Assembly (NCBI GenBank): GCA_021776825.1 | Contig: JAJFFG010000133.1 | Span: 34,575-98,574, forward strand | Reading direction: 5' to 3' | DNA: 64,000 nucleotides | From: Planctomycetota bacterium | GTDB lineage: Bacteria > Planctomycetota > JAJSAM01 > JAJVHW01 | Part shown: positions 1-8,262 of the stretch, piece by piece | Position numbering within the stretch: the stretch's first letter is position 1 | Layout of the letters: every line of letters begins with the position of its first letter | Translations under genes and position numbers: made by a program | Notes under the pieces: model-generated | Database searches by the model: none | Seen by the model: the letters and a program-made list of their open reading frames with translations, nothing else | Told to the model about the DNA's origin: nothing

Positions 1-224
1 AGAGCAACGCGCGCGGGATCGACGGCCGGCGATCCAAGGCCGCTCGCGCCGCCATCCAGAAGTTCGGCAAGCCGTCCGTGCGCTACCTGATCCCTGCCCT
101 GGACGATGCCGATGTCGCGGTCTGGACGGCGGAACTGCTACGTCGCTTCACGGGCGTCAAGCAGAAGAACGACAAGCGCAAGACCTGGGAGCGCTGGTAC
201 CGCAAGAACCGCCGCGACTTCTGA
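1..224 (+). CDS. C-terminal end of a helical-repeat (HEAT-like) protein, partial
   Basis: The gene starts before the window. The frame is open from base 3 and gives 73 codons before the TGA at 222-224. The visible part has a short amphipathic helix pattern (AARAAIQKFG, then VRYLIPALDDADVAVWTAELLRR), which is typical of HEAT or Armadillo-like repeats that mediate protein-protein contacts. It ends in a strongly basic, aromatic tail (KTWERWYRKNRRDF). Planctomycetes encode many secreted HEAT-repeat proteins, and another lies at 18377-19270. Nothing enzymatic can be seen. The repeat assignment rests on one or two helices only, so the function is unknown. Confidence 0.6.
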   Translation, partial: SNARGIDGRRSKAARAAIQKFGKPSVRYLIPALDDADVAVWTAELLRRFTGVKQKNDKRKTWERWYRKNRRDF

Positions 225-314
225 CGCGCGAAACGCCCCAAGTCGATCGCTCAGCGCGCGCGCCACGGCGCGCGCGAGTTCCGCGATCTCATCGAGATCG
301 CGTATCACGCAGAG

Positions 315-971
315 ATGGCCTCGCTCTTCCCCTGCGACCCCGATGGCAGCGTCGAAGCGTTGCCCGAGCGCGTGATCCTGGTCCGCCACGGCGAGACCGA
401 ATGGAACGAGCGCGGCGTCTGGCAGGGACAAGCCGACATCCCGCTGTCCGATGTCGGTCGCGCCCAGGCACGTGCCGTCGCGGAACGGCTGGCGAACCTG
501 GCGGCAGACGCGCTCGTCACGAGCGATCTGCTCCGAGCGGCCGAGACGGCCGAGATCATCGGCGCACGGCTCGGACTGACTCCGGTCCCGTTGCCGGGGC
601 TGCGCGAGCTGCACGTCGGAGAGTGGTCGGGGCTGAACGGGGAGCAGATCGCGGCGCGGTCCCCGGAGCAGTTCGCGCGCTTCCGCGACGGTCTGGCCCC
701 GGCACCGGGCGGCGAGTCGCTGGTGGCGTTCTGGGAGCGCGTGATGGCTGCGTTCCGGGAAGCGGTGGCGCTCGCGCCCGGCGGAACGCTCGTGCAGGTG
801 TCGCACGGTGGGACGCATCGCAATCTCATGGCCCAGCTGCTCGGAGTGCCGATGGGGAAGTCGGGGCGGCTCTCATCCGGCCGCAACACGTCGCTCTGCG
901 AGATCCGCTTCCGCGGCGGTGCGCCGCATGTCGTGCGCATGCACGACACGCGCCATCTCGACGATCTGTGA
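315..971 (+). CDS. Histidine phosphatase family protein (phosphoglycerate mutase-like)
   Basis: The 218-residue protein belongs to the histidine phosphatase (PGAM-like) superfamily, in which a histidine is transiently phosphorylated. The signature RHGETEWN lies at residues 24-31, with R24 and H25 as the phosphate pocket and nucleophile. The second catalytic histidine is in VQVSHGGTHRN, near residue 163. The acid residue expected between them fits LRELHVGEWSG (residue ~100). The length matches stand-alone GpmB/CobC-type phosphatases. The substrate cannot be told from sequence; small phosphate esters, alpha-ribazole phosphate or sugar phosphates are all possible. The first ATG at 315 leaves about 20 residues before the core, so a slightly later start cannot be excluded. 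The next gene starts 49 bases downstream on the same strand. Confidence 0.88.
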   Translation: MASLFPCDPDGSVEALPERVILVRHGETEWNERGVWQGQADIPLSDVGRAQARAVAERLANLAADALVTSDLLRAAETAEIIGARLGLTPVPLPGLRELHVGEWSGLNGEQIAARSPEQFARFRDGLAPAPGGESLVAFWERVMAAFREAVALAPGGTLVQVSHGGTHRNLMAQLLGVPMGKSGRLSSGRNTSLCEIRFRGGAPHVVRMHDTRHLDDL

Positions 972-1020
972 ACACCGACGCACGCACGCCGTCCAACGCG
1001 TGAGACGGAGGAACGACACG

Positions 1021-1722
1021 ATGCGAGCAGGTACATGGATCGGTCTGATGGCAGTGGCGCTGCTGAGCAGCGGGTGCGCGTCTGTGGGGACCAGTAGCCC
1101 GACGGCGAAGCGCATGCGGCCCGCGGCGTCGGTCGCCCCGGACGGCTCGGCGAGTGGGTTCGCGGACGTGCCGGACGCGGAGCGCGCCGACAGTGCAATG
1201 TCCGGACGGATGGTGATCCGCAACGCCGGACTGTCCCTGGCTGTCGACGACATCGATGCGGCCGGCGATGCGGTGGTCGCGCTCGCGGCCTCCTCCGGCG
1301 GCTTCGTGTTGTCCTCGAGCCGGACGAGCTACACGATCAAGGTGCCGTCGACCGGCTTCGAGCCGGTGCTCGAGGAACTGACTGCGCTGGGTGAGGTCAC
1401 GCGCAAGAGCCTGAGCGGCGAGGACGTGACCTCGGAGTACCTCGACCTCGAAGTGCGGCTGAAGAACGCGCACGCGGCGCGCGACGCGTACGAGGCGCTG
1501 CTGAAGCGCGCGACGAGCGTCGAGGAGATCCTGAAGGTGGAGCAGGCGCTCAACGCGACGCAGGAGCGCATCGAGCTGCTCGAGGGTCGACGCAAGTATC
1601 TCGATGAGAACCTGGCGCTCTCGACGATCCGCGTCTCGCTCCGCGAGCGCAAGCGACCTGGTCCGCTGAAGATGCTCTTCGACGGGACGCGCTGGCTGGT
1701 GATGAAACTGATCTGGCTCTAG
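1021..1722 (+). CDS. DUF4349 domain lipoprotein
   Basis: The 233-residue protein begins with a lipoprotein signal (hydrophobic segment, then LLSSGC with Cys at residue 19), so it should be anchored on the outer side of a membrane. The mature part matches DUF4349: an N-terminal strand region (MVIRNAGLSLAVDD), a globular part with EYLDLEVRLKN, a long coiled coil (AARDAYEALLKRATSVEEILKVEQ, continuing to about residue 195), and a C-terminal hydrophobic anchor (TRWLVMKLIWL). The family function is unknown. The ATG at 1021 is chosen over upstream in-frame starts because of the purine-rich GGAGG at 1007-1011 and because it places the signal peptide at the N terminus. The TAG stop lies inside the terminal repeat of the dispersed element at 1720-1958. 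Confidence 0.85.
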   Translation: MRAGTWIGLMAVALLSSGCASVGTSSPTAKRMRPAASVAPDGSASGFADVPDAERADSAMSGRMVIRNAGLSLAVDDIDAAGDAVVALAASSGGFVLSSSRTSYTIKVPSTGFEPVLEELTALGEVTRKSLSGEDVTSEYLDLEVRLKNAHAARDAYEALLKRATSVEEILKVEQALNATQERIELLEGRRKYLDENLALSTIRVSLRERKRPGPLKMLFDGTRWLVMKLIWL

Positions 1723-1958
1723 CCCGACCCTCTCACCACGTCGCCACGCCTGACGCGTCGCAGGGACCACGATCTCTGCGTTGACACAGCTCGTTGGGGG
1801 GATCAGCCCCGACCACGCTGCGTCCGCCTTGATCTCGCGGCCCCCGCTCGGTCAGGACACTCTGTCGTGGCTCCAACGCCAGACTTCACGCCGTGCATCC
1901 CTCGCAGTCCCTGCGTTCCGGCCGCAGCCCGCGCCGACGTGGTGAGAAGGCCGGGCTA
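1720..1958. repeat. Dispersed palindrome-ended element, copy 1
   Basis: The 239-bp segment has inverted ends. TAGCCCGACC followed by CTCTCACCACGTCG at 1720-1743 pairs with CGACGTGGTGAGAAGG plus CCGGGCTA at 1935-1958, differing at two positions. The interior is closely similar by eye to 51001-51230, for example the shared TTGACACAGCTCGTTGGGGG and CTTGATCTCGCGGCCCCCGC. A shorter, inverted and diverged copy is at 32338-32484. There is no open frame with coding character. The element fills the gap between convergent genes and supplies the stop codon of the upstream gene. It looks like a MITE or a large REP-type element. Confidence 0.85.
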
Positions 1959-1997
1959 GCCCGAATCGAATTCGGAGGCCGGCGTGAGCCGCCGCCC

Positions 1998-3134
1998 CTA
2001 CTCGCCGCCGGCGAGTTTGCGGAGGCGCTCGTAGCGCTCGGGCTCGTCCGTCTTCATCCAGTCGTTCGTCTCGAGGACCTCCCACGCCTTGGCGAAGTGG
2101 GCGGGCGCCTCGTCGGCGCGATCGAGGAGCAGCAGGCACTCACCGAGCTCCTCGTGGACGTAGCCGGCGGGCGTGCCCGATGCTTCGCGCGCGGCGAGGA
2201 CCTCCACCTGGATCGCGTACGCCTCCTCGACGCGGCCCAGGCTCCGCAGGCAACGCCCGACCGTCCAGCGAGCGATGCGCGTCTGCTCCGCGTTCTCCTT
2301 CGCGACGTGGTACGCGTGGCAGCGCTCGAACAGCTCGAGCGCGCGCTCGTACTCGCCAGCGGTGTGGTACGTCCAACCGGTGTTGTTGTAGAGCGGCCCG
2401 AGCCACCCCTTGGCGCGCTCGTCGGTTGTCTCCTCGGCGATCTGGATGGCGCGCTCGTTCCATGCGAGCGAGTCGTCGCGAGGGAGGACGATCCCGAGCA
2501 TGTGCGCGGCGTCGATCGCAAGACCGTCGAGCTGCGCTTCCTGGGCTACGCCGAACGCCTCCTCGAACAACAGCGCGGCCGGTTCCTTCTCGCCGGACGA
2601 GTTGAACGTGCGTCCCCGCTCGAGCAGGTAGCGGACGCGCGGCAGAGCTGCCGCGTCGCGCAGGAGCGGCTCGACCGTGTCGAGGATCTCGTGACTCTTC
2701 GCGAAGTCACGCCGCAGGCCATGTGTACGCGCGATCTGCGTCAGGAGTTCGGCCCGGTAGTCGTCATCGCCGCGGGCTTCCGCCAGCGCCAGGATCTCGC
2801 GGAACTTCACCTCGCTCGACGCCGGATCGCGGAAGTTCCAGTGCTTCCGGAAGTCCGGCAGCGGCTCGACGTCGGGCGACGCCGCTGCGTCTTCGGCCGC
2901 GTTGGCGGAATCCGGCTGGTCGGCGGCGTCCTCTCCGTCAACCGGGTCGGCTGCGTCGGCTGGGTCGGCTGGCCGCGCGTCCTCTGTCGTGTCAGATTCC
3001 GGCGTAGCGGCGTCCGACGCCGTGGACTCGTCCGAGCGGCCAGGGGGATCGTTCGGCATACCGCAGCCTCCGGTGAGAAGAGCCAACGCGAACGACGCTG
3101 AGCAGAGGGCGCGTCGGGCGTGCAGAGTGGTCAT
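1998..3134 (-). CDS. TPR-repeat lipoprotein
   Basis: The 378-residue protein starts with a lipoprotein signal (ALALLTGGC). A roughly 80-residue acidic, Ala/Asp/Pro-rich linker with DPADAADP-like repeats follows. The C-terminal ~280 residues are helical tetratricopeptide repeats, for example LYNNTGWTYHTAGEYERALE and YVHEELGECLLLLDRADEAP. TPR arrays are protein-interaction scaffolds; the partner is unknown. The ATG at 3134 puts the signal sequence first, while an upstream in-frame start would add a basic, non-signal stretch. The gene is transcribed toward the repeat element at 1720-1958, and an ECF-like box lies ~95-120 bases upstream at 3228-3253. Confidence 0.82.
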   Translation of the reverse strand: MTTLHARRALCSASFALALLTGGCGMPNDPPGRSDESTASDAATPESDTTEDARPADPADAADPVDGEDAADQPDSANAAEDAAASPDVEPLPDFRKHWNFRDPASSEVKFREILALAEARGDDDYRAELLTQIARTHGLRRDFAKSHEILDTVEPLLRDAAALPRVRYLLERGRTFNSSGEKEPAALLFEEAFGVAQEAQLDGLAIDAAHMLGIVLPRDDSLAWNERAIQIAEETTDERAKGWLGPLYNNTGWTYHTAGEYERALELFERCHAYHVAKENAEQTRIARWTVGRCLRSLGRVEEAYAIQVEVLAAREASGTPAGYVHEELGECLLLLDRADEAPAHFAKAWEVLETNDWMKTDEPERYERLRKLAGGE

Positions 3135-3227
3135 CCGGGCACTGTATCGCGCGGAGCCGATCCGGCGGATCCCCCTCGCATCGGCCTCCTCGCCGCGCAA
3201 AAGGACCCACCCACCCCGTAAGGGGGA

Positions 3228-3253
3228 AGACGTGCGGGAGGAGCGAAGGTTAC
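3228..3253 (-). promoter_or_regulatory. Candidate ECF-type promoter (GTAACCT...CGTCT)
   Basis: Read on the minus strand, GTAACCT (3253-3247) is followed after 14 bases by CGTCT (3232-3228). The same arrangement occurs at 14489, 46646 and 56209, and near 10744. It resembles the -35 (GGAAC-like) and -10 (CGTC) boxes of ECF sigma promoters. A small palindrome (CCCCTTACGGGG) follows directly. The gene it could drive is the TPR lipoprotein that begins at 3134. It is an inference from recurrence and spacing only. Confidence 0.45.
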
Positions 3254-3405
3254 GGCGGGCTGTCGAACGTCCGTTCGATCGAGGCCGGAGGTGAGCCGGA
3301 CCCGCAGTGTGGGAGCACGGCGGCGTCCGAGCGCGACGACGACCGGAAGCGTCAGCGATCGAGTCTCAGGGGGCGCCCACGAGCCGCCCACGAGCCGCGG
3401 GGACG

Positions 3406-3912
3406 CTACTGACCGCGGGCGGCGGCGAGGATCGCCGTGTAGTCCGGCTCGTCGGCGATCTCGCCCACGAGTTCCTCGTATCGCACCGTGCCCGACGGAT
3501 CGATCACGAACGCGGCACGCGCCATGACACCCTGCAGCGGTCCGTTGGCGATCGCCACGCCCCAACGCGTCGCGAAGCCGCGATCCCGCATGTCCGACGC
3601 GCCGGCGACGTTCTCGATGCCCTCGGTGGCGCAGAAGCGACCGATCGCGAACGGAAGGTCAGAGCTGGCGACCAGGACGTCGACACCCTCGAGTTCGGCT
3701 GCCGCCTCGTTGAAGCGGCGCGTCTCGGCCTGACACACGGGCGTGTCGAGACTCGGCACGGTGAGCAGGATGAGCGTGCGACCCGCAAAGTCGCCCTTGG
3801 TCACCTGCGACAGATCCTGCCGCACGAGCGAGAACTCGGGCGCCGGCGTGCCAACGGGCGGCAACGTGCCGGCCAGGTCGCAGAGGTTGCCCTTCAGCGT
3901 GACGCTCGACAT
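3406..3912 (-). CDS. tpx: Thiol peroxidase (atypical 2-Cys peroxiredoxin, Tpx)
   Basis: The 168-residue protein matches Tpx, which reduces peroxides with electrons from thioredoxin in the cytoplasm. The peroxidatic motif PSLDTPVC gives T57 and C60, and the resolving cysteine is C94 in RFCATEGI. This is the spacing of atypical 2-Cys peroxiredoxins, which form an intramolecular disulfide. Other family marks are the N-terminal LKGN, PEFSLV, and the ending AAFVIDPSGTVRYEELV. The length equals that of typical Tpx (165-168 residues) and no part is missing. It is transcribed divergently from the DUF1592 gene that starts at 4049 and ends before the 271-base gap that holds the ECF-like box at 3228. 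Confidence 0.95.
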   Translation of the reverse strand: MSSVTLKGNLCDLAGTLPPVGTPAPEFSLVRQDLSQVTKGDFAGRTLILLTVPSLDTPVCQAETRRFNEAAAELEGVDVLVASSDLPFAIGRFCATEGIENVAGASDMRDRGFATRWGVAIANGPLQGVMARAAFVIDPSGTVRYEELVGEIADEPDYTAILAAARGQ

Positions 3913-4048
3913 GGGGATCTCCGGGGGTGACGCCGTGGCGCCGTTCTGCGACGAGAGTCCGCGGATGGTATCGAGGGGGGAGGGGCCGACAACGAGAACC
4001 CGGGCGACCTCGGGCCGTCATCCAGCGCCGTCGGGTAGGCTGCCCGCC

Positions 4049-6415
4049 ATGGCCCGCCTGCGCCGCTACCGCGACCTGATCGTCCTCGGACTGCTGGCGT
4101 TCGGCGCGTGCTCGCAGCAGGCGGCGCCGACCTCCGCCGTCGACGACGGCGGCGTGGGGCCGGCCGCCGAGCCAGCACCGCCGGCGCCCTCCTTCGAGCA
4201 GGACGGACACCCGTTCATCGAGCGCCACTGCCTCGACTGTCACCACAGCGATGAACCGACCGAGGGCGTCGCGTTCGATCCGTTCACGGACGAGGAGCAG
4301 ATTCGCAAAGCGTGGCGGATGTGGGAGCTCGCGGGCGAGCTCGTGCGCGATGGCGAGATGCCGCCCGCGAAGCGACCGCGCCCCGAGAATGCCGAGCGCG
4401 AGCGGTTCCTCGAGTGGCTGGACTCGGTCCTCGCGACCATCGATCGCAGTGCCCCGCCGGACCCGGGCCGTGTCACGCTCAAGAGGCTCTCGCGCATCGA
4501 GTACGAGAACACGATTCGGGACCTCCTGGGCATCTCGATCGATGCGTCGGAGTGGTTCCCGGCCGACGACGTTGGGTACGGGTTCGATCGGATCGGCGAC
4601 GTCCTCGCCATGCCGCCGCTGCTGCTCGAGAAGTACGTCGCGGCGGCCGAGGTCATCGCGGCCGACACCATCGTCTCGGACGACCCGGCGAACCCACCCA
4701 CGCGGCGGCTGCTCGGCGTCGACTGTCGCTCGACCGGGCGCGGCGGAGTCGTCGGCAGCGGAGCGCGCGTGCTTTCGACGAACGGCGAGGTGTACGCGTC
4801 GTTCGACCTGCCGCGAGACGGTGAATACGTCGTGCGCGTCGGCGCCTGGGGCCAGCAGGCCGGACCGGACTCGGCACGGATGCGGCTGCGCGCCGCGAAC
4901 CGGAGTCTCGCCACGGTGGACGTTGCGGCGCGGCGCGGTGATCTGCACGTCGAAGAACGGACCGTGCGACTCGGCCGTGGCCCGCAACGGGTCGGCGCCG
5001 CGTTCATCAACGACTACTGGAAGCCGAAGGACCCCGACCCGGCACAGCGCGATCGCAACCTCGTCATCGAGTGGATCGAGGTCGTCGGGCCCGTCGACGC
5101 CCGCGTGGGGCCGCTTCCGGAGCCGCATCGACGCGTGATCTTCGAGACACCTGGTGACACCGACACGGGAGCCGTGCGCGAACGCATCCTGCGCCGGCTC
5201 GCGGATCGCGCATTCCGGCGGCCGGCCACCGACGACGAAGTCGCAAGGCTCGCCGCGCTCGCGGTCGCCGTCGAGGGGACCGGCGAGCCGTTCGAGGGCG
5301 GCATCCGCGTGGCGCTCACGGCCGTGCTGTCGTCACCGCACTTTCTGTTCCGCGTCGAGCTTCACGCGGCACCGGACGATCCGTCGAACGTGCAACTCCT
5401 CGACGACTGGGCCCTCGCGTCGCGGCTCTCGTACTTCCTCTGGAGCAGCATGCCGGACGCGGAGCTCCGCGCGGCGGCCGACGCCGGCCGACTGCGTGCC
5501 GACCTCGACGACCAGGTCGACCGCATGCTCGCCGACGCGCGCGCCGACGCGCTCGTCACCGACTTCGCGGGACAGTGGCTCCAGCTCCGAACTCTGGATG
5601 ACGTCGAACCCGACCCGCAGGCGTTCCCCTACTTCAGCGACGCGCTCCGCAACTCGATGCGACGCGAGAGCGAGGCGCTCGTGCGCGAGGTACTCCGCGA
5701 GAACCAGAGCGTGCTCGAGTTGCTGCGAGCCGATCACACGTATGTCGACGGACGGCTGGCTCGCCTCTACGGCATCGACGGCGTCTCGGGTGACGAGTTC
5801 GTCCGCGTCGACTACCCAGACGCGAGACGGGCCGGCGTCCTGGGGCACGCGAGCGTCCTCACGCTCACCTCGTATCCAACCCGCACATCGCCCGTGAAGC
5901 GCGGCAAGTGGCTGCTCGAGCAGGTCAGCGGATCGCCGACGCCCCCGCCGCCGCCGGGAGCCGACGATCTACCCGAGGCCGGTGAGCAGGGCGTGCCCGC
6001 ATCGTTGCGCGAACGTCTGGCGCAGCACCGCGCCGACGAAGCGTGCGCGGTGTGTCACGATCGGCTCGATCCACTCGGCTTCGCGCTCGAGAACTTCGAC
6101 GGGATCGGACGGTGGCGCGAGATGGACGGCGACGTCGCGATCGATCCGAACGGCAGCCTGCCCGACGGACGCGCGCTCGACGGGCCGGCGTCGCTGCGCG
6201 AGGCGCTGCTCGAGGGCGACGCGTTCCCCGAGCACCTGACGGCGACGATGCTCACGTACGCCCTCGGTCGCGGTCCGCTCCCCTCGGACGTCGACGTCGT
6301 CGAGCGGATCGTGGAGGATGCGCGTCCGGGCGGGTACCGGCTGCACGACCTGGTGCGCGGCGTCGTCGCATCCGTGCCGTTTCGCATGGTGCGGGGTGAG
6401 GAGGTGGCCGAATGA
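4049..6415 (+). CDS. Exported cytochrome c / DUF1587-DUF1595-DUF1592-DUF1588-DUF1585 protein
   Basis: The 788-residue protein has an N-terminal lipoprotein-like signal (LLAFGAC, C21) and a heme-binding CLDCHH at 61-66. DUF1587 follows (LKRLSRIEYENTIRDLLGI, ~150). Then come a ~180-residue beta-rich part, DUF1595 (LRRLADRAFRRPATDDEVARL), DUF1592 (VALTAVLSSPHFLFRVE), DUF1588 with a second CxxCH (CAVCHDRLDPLGFALENFDG), and DUF1585 at the C terminus. This is the standard domain order of large exported planctomycete proteins of unproven function, often thought to act in redox steps of polymer or sulfatide breakdown. The ATG at 4049 is the start that gives the signal peptide. The stop overlaps the ATG of the DUF1552 gene by 4 bases, so the two are translationally coupled. 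Confidence 0.9.
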   Translation: MARLRRYRDLIVLGLLAFGACSQQAAPTSAVDDGGVGPAAEPAPPAPSFEQDGHPFIERHCLDCHHSDEPTEGVAFDPFTDEEQIRKAWRMWELAGELVRDGEMPPAKRPRPENAERERFLEWLDSVLATIDRSAPPDPGRVTLKRLSRIEYENTIRDLLGISIDASEWFPADDVGYGFDRIGDVLAMPPLLLEKYVAAAEVIAADTIVSDDPANPPTRRLLGVDCRSTGRGGVVGSGARVLSTNGEVYASFDLPRDGEYVVRVGAWGQQAGPDSARMRLRAANRSLATVDVAARRGDLHVEERTVRLGRGPQRVGAAFINDYWKPKDPDPAQRDRNLVIEWIEVVGPVDARVGPLPEPHRRVIFETPGDTDTGAVRERILRRLADRAFRRPATDDEVARLAALAVAVEGTGEPFEGGIRVALTAVLSSPHFLFRVELHAAPDDPSNVQLLDDWALASRLSYFLWSSMPDAELRAAADAGRLRADLDDQVDRMLADARADALVTDFAGQWLQLRTLDDVEPDPQAFPYFSDALRNSMRRESEALVREVLRENQSVLELLRADHTYVDGRLARLYGIDGVSGDEFVRVDYPDARRAGVLGHASVLTLTSYPTRTSPVKRGKWLLEQVSGSPTPPPPPGADDLPEAGEQGVPASLRERLAQHRADEACAVCHDRLDPLGFALENFDGIGRWREMDGDVAIDPNGSLPDGRALDGPASLREALLEGDAFPEHLTATMLTYALGRGPLPSDVDVVERIVEDARPGGYRLHDLVRGVVASVPFRMVRGEEVAE

Positions 6416-7746
6416 CACGCGCTCTCCACCGACGGACGGTGCTGCGCGGCCTCGGCGTTGCCATGGCGCTGCCATTCCTCGACGCCATGCGCCCGGCGAT
6501 GGCCTGGGCGCAGGAGGGTTCGGCGACCGTCACGCCAACGCGACTCCTGTTCGTCTTCGTCCCGAACGGCAAGCACATGCCGACGTGGACGCCGAAGGGC
6601 GAGCACGGCGAGTTGCCCTGGACGCTCGAGCCGTTGCGACCCCATCGCGAGGATGTGCTCGTGCTCAGCGGACTCGCCATCGACGGTGGGCGCGCCCATG
6701 GCGACGGTCCCGGCGACCACGCACGATCGGCGGCGTCCTTCCTGACGACGGCGCATCCGGTCAAGACCGGCGGCGCCGGGATCCGCGCCGGGATCTCCGT
6801 CGATCAAGTCGCGGCGGAGCATCTCGGCAGGTCGACGCGGTTCCGCTCGCTCGAGCTGGGTTGCGAGCGCGGCGGGCAATCGGGACAGTGCGACTCGGGC
6901 TACAGCTGCGCGTACTCGTCGAACGTCTCGTGGCGCACGGCGACGAGTCCGAACGTCAAAGAGATCGACCCGCGACTCGTGTTCGAGCGCTTGTTCATGA
7001 GCGTGCGGGACGGCGAGTCGGCGACCGACGCCGCGCGCCGGCTGCGCTCGCGCGGCAGCGTGCTCGACTTCGTGCTGCAGGATGCCAAGCGTCTCTCCGG
7101 GAAGCTCGGGCCGTCCGATCGGCGCAAACTCGACGAGTACACGACGGGCGTCCGCGAGCTGGAGCGACGGCTGCGGATGATCGAGCAGGCGCGCGGTGAC
7201 GGCGCTGTCCTCCCGATCGACCGCCCGGCCGGGATCCCGCGCGATCATCAGGAGCACGTCCGGCTGATGCTCGACCTGATCGTGTTGGCGTTCCGCACCG
7301 ATCTGACTCGCGTGGCGACCTTCATGGCGGGCAATGCCGGGAGCAACCGCAGCTACCGCTGGCTCGGCGTGCCCGAGGGACATCACGGGCTCTCGCATCA
7401 CGGCAAGGACGCGAAGAAGCGGGAGAAGATCCGCAAGATCGACCGCTTCAACGTGGAGCAGTTGGCGTACCTGCTCGAACGCCTGCGCGCGCGTGACGAG
7501 GACGGCGCCGCTCTCGTCGACAGCTCGCTCGTGCTCTACGGCAGCGGCATCGGCGACGGCAACCGGCACAACCACGACCAGCTCCCGCTGCTGCTCGCCG
7601 GCCGCGCGGGCGGCGTCAGGCCTGGACGACATCTGCGGAGCGGTCACAACACGCCGGCCGCCAACCTCTACCTGTCGATGCTTCGGGCCGCCGGCGTCCC
7701 CGCCGAGTCGTTCGGCGACTCGAAGCGCCCCCTCGACCTGACGTAG
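6412..7746 (+). CDS. DUF1552 domain protein, Tat-exported
   Basis: The 444-residue protein has a twin-arginine signal (RRTVLRGLG, then a hydrophobic stretch ending AWAQ). It is therefore probably exported folded, as expected for a cofactor protein. The body matches DUF1552: RLLFVFVPNGKHMPTW at the start of the fold, DHARSAASFLT, the DEYTTGVRELERRL helix, and a C-terminal GSGIGDGNRHNHDQLPLLLAG that is rich in His and Asp and looks like a metal site (DUF1501-like, alkaline phosphatase-fold relatives). DUF1552 is nearly always adjacent to a DUF1592 gene, and here the genes overlap (ATGA), so the proteins probably work together. The biochemical role is unknown. Confidence 0.9.
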   Translation: MTRALHRRTVLRGLGVAMALPFLDAMRPAMAWAQEGSATVTPTRLLFVFVPNGKHMPTWTPKGEHGELPWTLEPLRPHREDVLVLSGLAIDGGRAHGDGPGDHARSAASFLTTAHPVKTGGAGIRAGISVDQVAAEHLGRSTRFRSLELGCERGGQSGQCDSGYSCAYSSNVSWRTATSPNVKEIDPRLVFERLFMSVRDGESATDAARRLRSRGSVLDFVLQDAKRLSGKLGPSDRRKLDEYTTGVRELERRLRMIEQARGDGAVLPIDRPAGIPRDHQEHVRLMLDLIVLAFRTDLTRVATFMAGNAGSNRSYRWLGVPEGHHGLSHHGKDAKKREKIRKIDRFNVEQLAYLLERLRARDEDGAALVDSSLVLYGSGIGDGNRHNHDQLPLLLAGRAGGVRPGRHLRSGHNTPAANLYLSMLRAAGVPAESFGDSKRPLDLT

Positions 7747-7750
7747 CCAA

Positions 7751-7932
7751 GCCCTGCCGTAACTAACTAACTTCCAGCCTCAACTGCGCCCGGCGGTGGG
7801 AGCGGAGAGTGCGGCAGAGCCCGACGGACGACGCTCGCGCCGCTGTGCGCACTCACGACGCGGCCGGAGGGATCGCGGCGTGCATCCGTTCTCGCAAAGT
7901 CGAGGCTGGAAGTTAGTTAGTTGGGGCAGGGC
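7751..7932. repeat. Palindrome-ended intergenic element (182 bp)
   Basis: The ends form a long inverted repeat. GCCCTGCCGTAACTAACTAA plus CTTCCAGCCTCAACTGCG at 7751-7788 pairs with its near complement at 7893-7932 (GAGGCTGGAAGTTAGTTAG, then TTGGGGCAGGGC). About 32 of 38 positions pair. The ~100-bp interior has no convincing frame. It sits 4 bases after the DUF1552 stop and 16 bases before a truncated dehydrogenase. It looks like a non-autonomous mobile element; no second copy is visible in the window. Confidence 0.75.
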
Positions 7933-7948
7933 TCGAGGAGGGACGGCG

Positions 7949-8260
7949 ATGCAGATCGACGGCGCGAGGGTGCTCATCACGGGCGGCGGGACGGGGATCG
8001 GCCTCGCGACCGCACAACAGCTCGTCGCCGGCGGCGCGCGCGTCGCCATCTGCGGTCGACGCCCGGAGCCGCTTGCGGCGGCGTCCGGCGCGCACGGGAT
8101 CGCTGCGATCCAGGGCGATGTCGTCACGGATGCCGATCGGATTGTCGACGAGACGGTCGCCGCGCTCGGCGGACTCGACGTGCTCGTGAACAACGCGGCG
8201 ATCGGGTACTTCGCCCCGCTGCTCGAGACCGACGATGCGCGCTTCGCAGCCGCCGCCTAG
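7949..8260 (+). pseudogene. Truncated short-chain dehydrogenase/reductase (N-terminal 103 residues only)
   Basis: The frame encodes the first 103 residues of a classical SDR: the NAD(P)-binding TGGGTGIG at ~12-19, the acidic/adenine region GDVV (~61), and the NNAA motif (LVNNAAIGYF). It then ends at TAG in RFAAAA. A normal SDR continues to ~240-250 residues with the catalytic Ser and YxxxK, and neither is present here in any frame before the next gene begins at 8263. The fragment can bind a nucleotide at most and is probably inactive. The start is the ATG at 7949, preceded by GGAGGGAC. The palindrome-ended element at 7751-7932 lies immediately upstream, so transposition or rearrangement may have caused the loss. 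Confidence 0.75.
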
Positions 8261-8262
8261 TG

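Noticed and set aside
1720..1958. Intrinsic terminator made by the 24-bp inverted ends.
   Set aside because: The arms are ~190 bases apart and no U-tract follows, so a classical terminator is not supported; a role in transcript ends remains possible by other means.
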